64,000 nt of DNA from NCBI RefSeq assembly GCF_009729075.1, contig NZ_VTGY01000021.1, positions 1 through 64,000 on the forward strand, written 5' to 3'. The stretch is from Mycolicibacterium sp. CBMA 226 (GTDB lineage Bacteria; Actinomycetota; Actinomycetes; Mycobacteriales; Mycobacteriaceae). The stretch's first letter is position 1. Every line of letters starts with the position of its first letter. This document shows, in pieces, positions 52,791-61,553 of this stretch. The position numbers and the translations under genes were made by a program. Below the pieces are notes generated by a model, which was not told the origin of the DNA, did not search any database, and worked only from the letters and a program-made list of their open reading frames with translations.

Positions 52791-53620
52791 CGCCGCCTTC
52801 GGGTCCGGCCGCTGATCGCATTCGGGCCGCCGGACCCCGCGGTGTGTTTCGCGGCGGAGAAGGGCAGCCGCTCGTGCTGCTGCACTGCGCAGGGATGACG
52901 TGGCGCGTCTGGGAACCTGTGCTCCCTTTGCTCGCGGCGCACCGCGATGTGCTCGCACCGACGTTGCCGGCACACCTCGGGGGTCCGCCACTGCCCGATA
53001 CGCCTGTAACAATCGGCGACTTCGCCGACGCGGTCGAGCGCGAGCTCGATGCCGCGGGCTTCGAGTGCCCCGATATCGTCGGCAACTCTCTCGGGGGATT
53101 CATCGCGTTTGAACTCGCGCGTCGCGGCCGGGTCCGTCGCGTGGTGGCGATCGGCGCGATGGGCATGCAAACCGACCGGCAAGGGCTCGCGATCGCCGGC
53201 CGCGTGGTACAGGCACACCGCGTCGGGCGCGCACTAAGGCCGGCTGTACTTCCGGTGCTGGCGTTTCCCTGGGCGCGCCACATCCTGTTGCGCGCAGGCG
53301 TTGTTCGCGGTGAGCGCGTGCCAACCGCGCTGGCACGCCACCTGTTCCACGCCAGCGCCACCTGCGACGCGCCGGCGTTACATACCGCCATGCGGACAGC
53401 TGACGGGACGATGCCGCGCCTCGATGACGCGGGCCAGATCACAGCACCGACTTTGCTGATCCGCGGCGACCACGACACGGCGGCGACGGCGGACCAGATG
53501 GAGCGCTACCTCAACCAGCTACCCAACGCGCAGTTGCTTACCATTCCCGGCGCTGGGCACTGCCCCCAACTCGAGCTACCAAATCTCATCGCCAATGAGA
53601 TTCTCAAATTCACGCGATGA
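52787..53620 (+). CDS. alpha/beta hydrolase
   Basis: 277 residues from GTG 52787, which overlaps the WS/DGAT stop (GTGA); upstream frame sequence is a shadow. LVLLHCAGMTWRVWEPVLPL, nucleophile elbow GNSLGGF, acid in RGDHDTAATADQM, and catalytic His in PGAGHCPQLELP. Fits small esterase/lactonase or C-C hydrolases of the alpha/beta fold. In the same operon as the Baeyer-Villiger monooxygenase, so it probably hydrolyses the ester or lactone product. Inferred role. Confidence 0.87.
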   Translation: MTPPSGPAADRIRAAGPRGVFRGGEGQPLVLLHCAGMTWRVWEPVLPLLAAHRDVLAPTLPAHLGGPPLPDTPVTIGDFADAVERELDAAGFECPDIVGNSLGGFIAFELARRGRVRRVVAIGAMGMQTDRQGLAIAGRVVQAHRVGRALRPAVLPVLAFPWARHILLRAGVVRGERVPTALARHLFHASATCDAPALHTAMRTADGTMPRLDDAGQITAPTLLIRGDHDTAATADQMERYLNQLPNAQLLTIPGAGHCPQLELPNLIANEILKFTR

Positions 53621-53774
53621 CCGCATCGCGGGGCGCCCGAAACGTCGGATGCAACGGCATGGGCGTGAGGTAGGCATAAAGACCGCCACGTCCGGCCAAG
53701 ACCCGGTTCCGGGGCTTCGTTCCGCGGTGACTGTAATAATGACCCGATGAACTCGCACCCGGTGGCCGGTCGAA

Positions 53775-54452
53775 TTGGCTAAGACCCCGACACCACGGCG
53801 CCGCGCTGCCAACAAGCCCGACGATGAGTCCGTCAACGCGCCGCCCTCGCTGCGCGAGATGCAGAAGGCACTCACTCGTAGTCGCGTGATCGAGGCAGCA
53901 CTCGAAGAATTTGACGAGCGAGATTTCGCCTCAACCACAATGGACGACATCGCCGTCCGCGCCAACCTCAGCCGTGGCACGATCTATCTCCATTTCGACA
54001 GTAAGGCCGAAATCCTGGTCGCTGCCCTGGAGAGCCTCGAGCCAGACGAACTGTCACTCTTTCGGGAACTCCACGCAGCCCAGACGCGCGCCGAGATCGA
54101 AGCGATGTACGACCATGCGCTCACGGTCTGGAATCAAGTCGGTCGGATCTGGCGTCATGCGCGTGATGCAGCTGCGACCGAACCGACACTGAAGAAGTGG
54201 TCCGACGGCATGTTTGCCCGCCAGGTACGAAATCTGCGTAGTTCGCTTCAAGAGCGCGGTGTCCCCGCCGCCGCAGCCGAGGTGCGCGCGACGCTGCTGG
54301 TGGGCATGTGGAGCGAGTTCATGCCCCGTTGGGCTCTGAGCCCGGGGAGTCGCGGTCGCAAATTGACGTCCGTCGCGCTGACAGACTTCACGATTGCCTC
54401 ATTCTCCGAGGGATTGGAGATCGGACATGAGGGGCCCGAACCTTCCCTGTAA
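53775..54452 (+). CDS. TetR regulator, third of three local paralogues
   Basis: 225 residues from TTG 53775. No other start fits, because an in-frame stop lies at 53748 and the next ATG is inside the DNA-binding domain. LREMQKALTRSRVIEAALEE, FDERDFASTTMDDIAVRANL and SRGTIYLHFDSKAEIL mirror the TetR genes at 38770 and 45541, and LVGMWSEFMPRWAL matches the first closely. A rare start codon suggests low expression. It lies 154 bp after the hydrolase and may be transcribed with that operon. Confidence 0.85.
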   Translation: MAKTPTPRRRAANKPDDESVNAPPSLREMQKALTRSRVIEAALEEFDERDFASTTMDDIAVRANLSRGTIYLHFDSKAEILVAALESLEPDELSLFRELHAAQTRAEIEAMYDHALTVWNQVGRIWRHARDAAATEPTLKKWSDGMFARQVRNLRSSLQERGVPAAAAEVRATLLVGMWSEFMPRWALSPGSRGRKLTSVALTDFTIASFSEGLEIGHEGPEPSL

Positions 54453-55075
54453 CAACCTAATCCGGTTCGAGCGAATGGGACACGCGAAAACGGCTGCGCG
54501 CTATTAACGGAGACTAGTGGGGACTCCCCAATCCACTCGGCACCGGTAGTGCAGTTCGGTGTTTGACAGCCGGTAGCACAACGATTGTCGGCTCGATCCG
54601 ATCACACCCCCGCCAATCTCAGTGCCTCTGCCGATTTGACCGGCTGATCGAATGCTGACCGCGATCCAGTTCGCCATGCGCACATCGCGCGTCCACGGCC
54701 TTGGACGACAGTCCGGCCAACTTCGTCATGCCCATGGCGGCAACAACCCACACCGTTTCGAATACTAAACAGCTTGCCGTTTTGCTAGACATAGTGTCTA
54801 ATCAAATGAAACGAGCGCGCACCAGAGCCACTCAAGCGGACCCGGCCGGTTCGCGTGCCCGTGAACGGCGCGTGCCAAACTGTTGGCAGCGTCGAACCCC
54901 GGTCGAAATCAATTGGGAGCCATGAATATTCCCTGTTCGACAACAGGCCAGGCAAACGCGGTCAACATGGTTGCTCGAGCCACTTCGCAACACTGCCGCC
55001 CGCTCGCGATCAGCAGCACAAAGCGCGCTACGACTTGTTCCCGACCATCGTCTTGATCAATTCGAAAGGTTTCCC
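54453..55075. other. intergenic region, 623 bp
   Basis: No gene was recognised. The region becomes AT-rich near 54760-54820, where a 15-bp palindrome lies, about 290 bp before the FadE start. The possible small frames have no conserved look. Confidence 0.45.
54786..54800. promoter_or_regulatory. palindrome TAGACA-TAG-TGTCTA upstream of FadE
   Basis: Perfect 6-bp arms with a 3-bp spacer. The inner 11-mer GACATAGTGTC differs by one base from GACACAGTGTC at 57444, upstream of the acetoacetate-decarboxylase-like gene. Candidate operator for one of the local TetR proteins. Confidence 0.55.
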
Positions 55076-56242
55076 ATGTCCCTGAAACCGCTGCCGCGCA
55101 GTATTTTTGGAGCCGAGCACGATTCATTTCGTGCGCTCGTGCGGGCATTCGCCGAACGTGAGGTCGTACCGCAACTGGCGTCGTGGGAGTCGTCGAACAC
55201 CATCGACCGGCAGTTTTTCAAGAGGGCCGGGCAGATCGGGCTCCTCGGGACTGATGCTCCCGAGCGATTCGGCGGCGGAGGTGCTGACGACTTTCGGTTC
55301 AGCGCGATCGTCGCCGAAGAGCTATGTGCCGCAGGGGACTACGCGGTCGCAATGAGTGTCGTGGGTATCAACGATCTGGTCATGCCCTACATCAACGATC
55401 TCGGCACCGAAGGGCAGAAAGCACGGTGGTTGGCTCCGTTGTGTCGCGGTGACGCGATCGGCGCCATCGCGATGACCGAACCCTCGACGGGCAGCGACCT
55501 CGCCGCGATCGCCGCGACTGCCAGGCCCCACGAGGGCGGCTTCATATTGAACGGCAGCAAAACGTTCGTCACAAACGGCTCGCTCGCAGACGTCATCATC
55601 GTCGTCGCCAAGACCGATCCCGCGGCCGGCAAAAAGGGTGTTTCGCTGCTGGTCGTAGAAGACGGCATGGATGGCTTTACCCGGCACGGACCGATGGACA
55701 AGGTCGGCCTCAAGCTGCAGGCAACCGCGGAGCTGTACTTCGATGAGGTATTCATCCCGAACGAAAACGTTCTTGGCGAGGCGAACAGCGGATTCGGTTA
55801 CCTCCGATGCAACCTGGTCCGGGAACGACTCAGCATCGCTTTGAGCTCGATGGCTGCGATGTCCCGAACGTTCAATGAGGCGATCGCTTACGGCTCGGCA
55901 CGAACGGCATTCGGTCAATCGGTGAATAACTTTCAAGCCAATCGTTTCTATCTCGCCGAACTGGCCACCGAAATTCAAATCGCACAGACCTTCGTCGATC
56001 GTTGCATTCTGGAGTCAACCCAGGGAGGCCTCGATGAAGCGCACGCCGCAATGGCCAAGTGGTGGACCACCGAGTTGCATCTGAAAGTCGTCCACCGCGC
56101 GGTGCAACTGCACGGCGGTTACGGCTACATGCGCGAGTACAAGGCGGCACGCGACTACCTCGATTCCCGCGCCGCGACGATATTCGGCGGGACCACCGAA
56201 ATCATGAAGGAAATCATCGGACGCCGGCTGACGTCACTGTGA
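55076..56242 (+). CDS. acyl-CoA dehydrogenase (FadE)
   Basis: 388 residues from ATG 55076, with AAAGG 9 bp upstream; longer starts add a non-conserved leader. TEPSTGSDLAAIAATA, KTFVTNGSLADVIIVV, FGQSVNNFQANRFYLAELA and GGYGYMREYKAARDYLDSR define an acyl-CoA dehydrogenase. The catalytic Glu is probably the one in VRERLSIALS (isovaleryl-type position), since the C-terminal segment reads IFGGTTEIMKEI. It is convergent with the acetoacetate-decarboxylase-like gene. Confidence 0.92.
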   Translation: MSLKPLPRSIFGAEHDSFRALVRAFAEREVVPQLASWESSNTIDRQFFKRAGQIGLLGTDAPERFGGGGADDFRFSAIVAEELCAAGDYAVAMSVVGINDLVMPYINDLGTEGQKARWLAPLCRGDAIGAIAMTEPSTGSDLAAIAATARPHEGGFILNGSKTFVTNGSLADVIIVVAKTDPAAGKKGVSLLVVEDGMDGFTRHGPMDKVGLKLQATAELYFDEVFIPNENVLGEANSGFGYLRCNLVRERLSIALSSMAAMSRTFNEAIAYGSARTAFGQSVNNFQANRFYLAELATEIQIAQTFVDRCILESTQGGLDEAHAAMAKWWTTELHLKVVHRAVQLHGGYGYMREYKAARDYLDSRAATIFGGTTEIMKEIIGRRLTSL

Positions 56243-56530
56243 CCACCGGTGCCCGTTCAAGATTGGCGGCCGATGGGCGCCACGCCCACTCCTGACGCCG
56301 CCACCGCGTCAGCGGATCGCGGTCGTGTGCTCAGCGCCCGAGCGCCGAGGAGCAACCGGCCCATCGGCGCCTTCGCTACGTTAGTAATCCTGCCGATGTA
56401 GGTCCATCGCCAGTCGCACACTACGGCGAGGCGCCGACAGTCATCGTCAACTGTGCTTGACGACCCACTGCCGGCGCCTAACCGGATCTCACAACGTTCG
56501 CCGACGAAGGCTGCGGGCTGCCGACGGAAC

Positions 56531-57232
56531 TTAACCTGTGGATACGCGCATCGCCCGGACGACGATGCCGCGGCATTCACCTTGCGGCAACCAGGCCGAC
56601 AGTTCCGGACCGGCTTCGACAGTGACCGCGAACCGCGCAGGCCGCCACAGCATGGCACTCGTCGGCCGGGTGCTCAGCAGTGTGCCAGTGGGACGGGCTT
56701 GCACCAGTTTCAGCACTCTCGTCGCAGCCGCGGGCAATACCGGGCCCAGTGCTCGTCGCTCTGTCCGAATCGTGTAGCCCTTGCCATGCGTCGAGGCGAC
56801 AGCGTCACGACCCGGGTCACCGTCGAACGTCGCCAGGGTTTTCGGAATCGCCCAATTATCCCGGCCGCCGACGAGACTGGCGGGTGAATCAACTGCGATG
56901 AACGGTACGTGGCCGAATACCGACCACCCGCGGCGCATCACCACGAGCGCACCGATCTCCCCGTAGCTGCCGACGGGCGTATCGGTCCAATTGAGGAGAA
57001 ATCCCAGAACAGCAACAGGATTCGCATCGTGTTGGATCGCCTCGGGTAGCTGCTGCTTCAGCACCGCTGCGCCATCCGCAGAGACGCGGCGGCCCCACCA
57101 GATCCCATGGCCCCCACCGATCCAGGGTGCCGGAGCCCGGTTCGGCGGCAACGACGACACGATCGATTCGTCGAGCTCCGTTTCCCGCACACCGGCGGCG
57201 CCCAGGTCAACGACGTTCGGGCTGGTAGTCAT
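56531..57232 (-). CDS. acetoacetate-decarboxylase-family protein
   Basis: 233 residues from ATG 57232, with AAGGAGAGG 6 bp upstream; a longer frame to 57352 runs over this site and is rejected. TPVGSYGEIGALVVMRRGWS, then GGRDNWAIPKTLATFDGDPG, correspond to the beta-cone fold and active-site segment of acetoacetate decarboxylase. The Schiff-base lysine would be Lys131. True decarboxylases have two adjacent lysines (PKK) to lower the pKa; here it is PKT, so the activity may be different (aldol or hydratase chemistry occurs in family members). A palindrome lies about 210 bp upstream. Confidence 0.8.
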   Translation of the reverse strand: MTTSPNVVDLGAAGVRETELDESIVSSLPPNRAPAPWIGGGHGIWWGRRVSADGAAVLKQQLPEAIQHDANPVAVLGFLLNWTDTPVGSYGEIGALVVMRRGWSVFGHVPFIAVDSPASLVGGRDNWAIPKTLATFDGDPGRDAVASTHGKGYTIRTERRALGPVLPAAATRVLKLVQARPTGTLLSTRPTSAMLWRPARFAVTVEAGPELSAWLPQGECRGIVVRAMRVSTG

Positions 57233-57443
57233 ACTTAGACCTCTCCTTGAGACAAGAACCGGGCGAGACCGAACGATCTCGCTGAAGCCACTTCCATCTG
57301 CTGCCAGAGCATTTTGCGTTCCCTCCGCCAGCAGACCAATGCCCTTGAACATCGCGAACCGGAATCAAGAAGGGAATTACGCAACCACACCCCGGCAGCC
57401 CACGTAGACGCCTGTTATGAGTAGACACGCTATCCACTTGCAC

Positions 57444-57454
57444 GACACAGTGTC
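57444..57454. promoter_or_regulatory. palindrome GACAC-A-GTGTC
   Basis: A perfect 11-bp palindrome upstream of the acetoacetate-decarboxylase-like gene and about 870 bp before the mce operon. It shares the ACACNGTGT core with 47864 and is one base from 54788-54798. Confidence 0.5.
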
Positions 57455-57634
57455 AAGCAATCGGCATCGAAGCGAAAGGGATGCCGTTCACACTGGCCGG
57501 CTGCGCGCCGGCGCATCCACCCCACGTCGCCTTTTTCAACCGGTAGCCGTTGGTCTACGAGATCTGGCCGTTCGACGCGATGTAAGCCCGGTCACAGGTA
57601 GCTAGCGTTAATCCTCATCTACGAGGAGGTAGCG

Positions 57635-57817
57635 ATGGTGGACATCTCGCTGGGCCGGCACAAACCGCCATCTGGAGCAGTTGGCCCGATCGAACATGAC
57701 CGGCTGTGCAATCCCAGCGCGCTCGCCCCGAAACACCCGGCACGACACCACCCGATGCAGCTCCAACAGGGAGTCGGCAGTCGCGCGGATCTCGCTGCCG
57801 GGCGAAGCGCGTCATAG
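57635..57817 (+). CDS. candidate small protein of unknown function
   Basis: 60 residues starting MVDISLGRHKPPSGAVGP. The only support is a perfect Shine-Dalgarno GAGGAGGT at 57623-57630, 4 bp before ATG 57635, in a long gene-free gap. The peptide is His/Pro/Ala-rich with no membrane segment or recognised domain. It could be a leader or an unrelated small gene, or the match may be chance. Confidence 0.3.
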   Translation: MVDISLGRHKPPSGAVGPIEHDRLCNPSALAPKHPARHHPMQLQQGVGSRADLAAGRSAS

Positions 57818-58323
57818 CCGTTAGACGATGAACATATTGTTGTTTGAGTAAACGGCACGACCATCATTATGGATACGGACGCGCATCCAGACCAAGGCCA
57901 TACTGACCACCTACAGAACCATCTAATAACGCGAAACCAGCTGATAATGAACGCAATAGCTGCAATCCTGGCAAACTCCCACCGATCTGGCGCACCGTGT
58001 GCTTATACTCAACGGCCTGTTCAGTGAGATCACATAACTACCTACGCTCGCTACGAACCGACGCCTGCTGACTACGACCCAACGCCGAGGAATTGACTTG
58101 ACCACGTCACGACACATTGGTCCGCGAGATGTCGGGCCGCATAGCGGAGTCAGGGGCCCACGCTGGCATCGCCTTCGGCCTGCCCGCAGAGCGGCAGGTG
58201 ACCGGTGACCCCGACGCAGCAAACCGGCACCACTGTCACCAGCCGGTCACCGCATAGCGGTTTCATCCATCAGCGGAGGTCATTCGCGCATGTTCCACTC
58301 CCCGACACGGAGGCCGCGTTCCG

Positions 58324-59196
58324 GTGACAACAACCGATGAAATGACTAATAGCACAGTGGCACAACCACGTTCAGCCACGCGTGAAGTTCGTGACTGGGG
58401 CCGCTCCTACCTGAATAACCACCCGCTGTTGTCCCTGCGTACGGTCGGCGGCCAGGTGGTGTTGGCGATACGGACCGTTGAGTGCCTGGTTCAAGACATC
58501 ATCGGGCGCCGATTTCAGTTCGGCGAGTTCATTCATCAAGCCAGCTTCATGGCCAGCACAGCGGTGGTTCCCACCCTGTTCGTAACCATCCCGATCGGCG
58601 TCACGCTGTCAATCCAGTTCAGTTTGCTGGCTGGGCAGGTCGGCGCAACGTCACTGGCCGGCGCTGCCACCGGACTCGCGGTGATTCGTCAAGGCGCTCC
58701 GCTCGTGGCGGCGATTCTCTTGGCCGCAGCCGTCGGTTCAGCAATCTGCGCCGATCTCGGAGCGCGCACGATGCGCGAGGAAATCGACGCGATGAAGGTC
58801 ATGGGTGTTTCGCCCATCCAGCGCCTGGTGGTGCCGCGGTTTGTCGCTGTCATCTTGATCGGCATTGCGCTTACCGGACTGACGAGTTTCGTCGGATTCC
58901 TGGCCGGCTATGCGTTCAACGTCTACATGCAGAGCGGCACGCCAGGGTCGTTCGTCGCTACATTCTCCTCGTTCGCGACTGTCGATGACCTGCTCCTAGC
59001 ACTGGTCAAATCGGTAGTGTTCGGCGCCATTGTCGGCGTGGTGTGCTGCCACAAGGGTTTGGACACCCGCGGTGGCCCCGCCGGGGTCGCGAACTCCGTG
59101 AATGCCGCCGTTGTCGAATCGATCCTGCTCCTGATGACCGTCAACGTCATCATGACGCAGCTGTACGTACTGATCTTCCCCAGAGCGAGCCTCTGA
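58324..59196 (+). CDS. yrbEA: YrbE/MlaE-type permease subunit A of an Mce transporter
   Basis: 290 residues from GTG 58324, with GGAGG about 12 bp upstream. MlaE permease family: about six membrane segments and the conserved cytoplasmic loop REEIDAMKVMGVSPIQRLVV that contacts the ATPase. In mycobacteria two YrbE proteins form the inner-membrane core of each Mce importer of lipids or sterols, powered by MceG encoded elsewhere. First gene of the operon. Whether it equals mce4 (cholesterol) or another mce locus cannot be read. Confidence 0.92.
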   Translation: MTTTDEMTNSTVAQPRSATREVRDWGRSYLNNHPLLSLRTVGGQVVLAIRTVECLVQDIIGRRFQFGEFIHQASFMASTAVVPTLFVTIPIGVTLSIQFSLLAGQVGATSLAGAATGLAVIRQGAPLVAAILLAAAVGSAICADLGARTMREEIDAMKVMGVSPIQRLVVPRFVAVILIGIALTGLTSFVGFLAGYAFNVYMQSGTPGSFVATFSSFATVDDLLLALVKSVVFGAIVGVVCCHKGLDTRGGPAGVANSVNAAVVESILLLMTVNVIMTQLYVLIFPRASL

Positions 59197-59198
59197 CC

Positions 59199-60059
59199 AT
59201 GGCGACTCCCACTCGTTACCTCAACGCTGCATTAAGGCCGGTTGCCGCGGCCGCCGCCGCGCCCACTCAAGGCACGGCGAAGCTCGGCCACATGGTGTTC
59301 TTCTTCGGCCGCATCTTGACCTCCATGCCGACAGCCGTGCGTCGCTACCGACACGAATATCTGCGGATCCTCGCCGACATCTCCTGGGGCAACGGCTCAA
59401 TCGTGGTGGGCGGCGGCACAATTGGGGTCGCCCTGGTACTCGGCGCCACGGCGGGAGCACTCATCGGGGTCGAAGGCTACAACGCACTGAATCTGCTCGG
59501 TTTGGGCCCAGCCACCGGCTTGCTCTCGTCGTTTGTCGGAACCCGCGAGCTCGCGCCGATCATGATCGGTCTCGCGTTCACCGTGCAGGCCGGGTGCCGG
59601 TTCACCGCACAACTCGGCGCAATGCGCATCAATGAGGAAGTCGATGCGCTCGACGTCCTCGGCATCAATTCCGTCTCCTATCTGGTGACCACCCGAGTAG
59701 CCGCCTCCGTCACCGCGGCGCTGCCACTGTTCTTGTGCACGTTGGCCATCGCCTACATCGCCTGCCAGGGCGTCGTCGGAATCTCTGCGGGCCAGTCGGG
59801 CGGCACGTACCTGCATTACTTCTCCATGTTCGTCAACGGGCGTGACGTCGCACTCGCCACGATCAAAGCCGTGGTCTTCGTCTTCGCGACATCGACCGTG
59901 CAGTGCTACTACGGCTACTACGCCAGTGGCGGACCGGCGGGCGTGGGCGTCGCGGCGGGCCGGGCAATGCGGTCGGCCATCACCGTTGTCATCGTCTTGA
60001 ACATGCTGCTGACCATGGCCCTGTGGGGCGTGGATTCCGGCGCACGGTTCGGAGGGTAA
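59199..60059 (+). CDS. yrbEB: YrbE/MlaE-type permease subunit B of an Mce transporter
   Basis: 286 residues from ATG 59199, 2 bp after yrbEA; upstream frame sequence shadows yrbEA. Same fold with loop NEEVDALDVLGINSVSYLVT, GTRELAPIMIGLAFTVQAGC and GGPAGVGVAAGRAMRSAI. Partner of YrbEA in the permease heterodimer. Confidence 0.92.
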   Translation: MATPTRYLNAALRPVAAAAAAPTQGTAKLGHMVFFFGRILTSMPTAVRRYRHEYLRILADISWGNGSIVVGGGTIGVALVLGATAGALIGVEGYNALNLLGLGPATGLLSSFVGTRELAPIMIGLAFTVQAGCRFTAQLGAMRINEEVDALDVLGINSVSYLVTTRVAASVTAALPLFLCTLAIAYIACQGVVGISAGQSGGTYLHYFSMFVNGRDVALATIKAVVFVFATSTVQCYYGYYASGGPAGVGVAAGRAMRSAITVVIVLNMLLTMALWGVDSGARFGG

Positions 60060-60062
60060 AGA

Positions 60063-61553
60063 ATGCCGAATCAATACGACGTCAACGGCCGCGGGCCCTC
60101 AAACCGGGCACTGGTCGTGGCGGGCCTCTGCTTCATTCTGGTCGCGGCGGGGGTCGTGGTGACCGCCATCGCGAAATCCAAGGGCGACCTAGATAACATC
60201 GTGCGCGTCACCGTCGCCCTCGTGAACGTCGGGGACGGACTGCCGCAGAAATCTGACGTCAAATTCAATGGCGTCCTTGTCGGCCAGGTCGCCGATGTCG
60301 TCACCGCTCCCGCGGGGCAACCCAACCTCGTGCACGTCGACCTCAAGCCAGAATACGCGTCCGGTATTCCATCGACGGTGACCGCGCGGGTTGTGCCCTC
60401 CAACGTGTTCGCGGTGTCCTCCATTCAGCTCGTCGGTCATGACAACGGCCCCAACGGACTTCGTGCCGGGGCAACGATCCCAGAAGACAAATCTCTGCCG
60501 ACAGTGATGTTCCAGAACACCCTCAACAAGTTCCGGCAGGTATTCGCAGCGCTGGGACACCAACCCACCGGCAACAGCGTGGGCGCCATTGCCGCGCTGA
60601 CTGAGGCCACCCAGGGACGCGGCCAGGCGATCAAACAGGCGGGACACGATCTCGACCAGATCGTCAACGAACTGAACAATGTGGTCGGCGACGGCAATGA
60701 TCCATCGACCCTTTCGGCGCTCACCACCGCATCAGCCGCGCTGCGCCAAGTGTCCCCCGACCTGTTCGACGCCCTTGATTCAGCAGTGACCCCACTGCGG
60801 ACGTTGGCTGAGAAGCGCAGTGCCTTATCCGGGTTATTGTCGGCCGGTCAGCAGACCGTCGGAACGATGGCCGATGCGTTCGACCATCAGACTGACCGCT
60901 TGATCAACATCACGGCCCGAATGACCCCCGTCGTCGGAGTACTTGCCGACAACGCCGGCGCCTTTCAGCTGATCACCAGCCGCATTCGGCGGGTCTCCAA
61001 TCAAGTCATGGATGCCTGGGACCCAGAAACCAACAATCTGACGGTCAAGGCGGCAGTGAGTTTGACGCCGTCGCGGGTGTATGTGCGTGCGGATTGTCCT
61101 CGGTATGGCGAACTCGAAGGGCCCAGCTGCCACACGGCCCCCGAAGTTCCGACAGCTCCCGCGTTGTACCCGGCGCTCGGCTCGATGGGTTTTCCAGCGC
61201 CCCGCGTCGCAACTGAGAATCGGCCCAACTTCGCTCCGCCACGCGACTCCACTCGGCACGCCGGCGAGGTACCGGGCGCTCCCCAAGAACCTGGACCCTT
61301 ACCGGGGCCGGAACCGGATTCGCCTGCGGTACAACAGCCGCCCGCAGTACCAGGTCCCCCACTTCCTGCCGAGGTAACCCAACAGTCGGCCACCGTCGGC
61401 GGCAACGTCGGGCCTGTCGGCAGCCCCGAAGAGCTAGCTCAACTGAGCAAGATCACCGGAGGCACTGCCAACGCAGCCACGGCTCTTCTCCTCGGACCGG
61501 TGGTGCGCGGCACCACGGTCACCGTTACACCGGATACGGAAGGCGGATCGTGA
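60063..61553 (+). CDS. mceA: MceA-family substrate-binding protein
   Basis: 496 residues. One N-terminal membrane anchor (about 17-38), then an MCE/MlaD domain at about 40-120 (VNVGDGLPQKSDVKFNGVLV, VPSNVFAVSSIQLVGHDNGP), a long helical region at about 150-330, and a Pro-rich C-terminal tail at about 370-440, typical of MceA. Exported face of the importer, probably forming a tube for hydrophobic molecules with MceB-F. It starts 3 bp after yrbEB and overlaps mceB by GTGA. Confidence 0.92.
   Translation: MPNQYDVNGRGPSNRALVVAGLCFILVAAGVVVTAIAKSKGDLDNIVRVTVALVNVGDGLPQKSDVKFNGVLVGQVADVVTAPAGQPNLVHVDLKPEYASGIPSTVTARVVPSNVFAVSSIQLVGHDNGPNGLRAGATIPEDKSLPTVMFQNTLNKFRQVFAALGHQPTGNSVGAIAALTEATQGRGQAIKQAGHDLDQIVNELNNVVGDGNDPSTLSALTTASAALRQVSPDLFDALDSAVTPLRTLAEKRSALSGLLSAGQQTVGTMADAFDHQTDRLINITARMTPVVGVLADNAGAFQLITSRIRRVSNQVMDAWDPETNNLTVKAAVSLTPSRVYVRADCPRYGELEGPSCHTAPEVPTAPALYPALGSMGFPAPRVATENRPNFAPPRDSTRHAGEVPGAPQEPGPLPGPEPDSPAVQQPPAVPGPPLPAEVTQQSATVGGNVGPVGSPEELAQLSKITGGTANAATALLLGPVVRGTTVTVTPDTEGGS

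Larger units (their letters stand above)
57233..58323. other. intergenic region, 1.09 kb
   Basis: It contains the promoters of the decarboxylase-like gene (leftward) and, presumably, the mce operon (rightward). There is one palindrome (57444-57454) and one small frame with a very good ribosome binding site (57635). Otherwise no recognised gene. AT content rises near 57820-57960. Confidence 0.45.
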
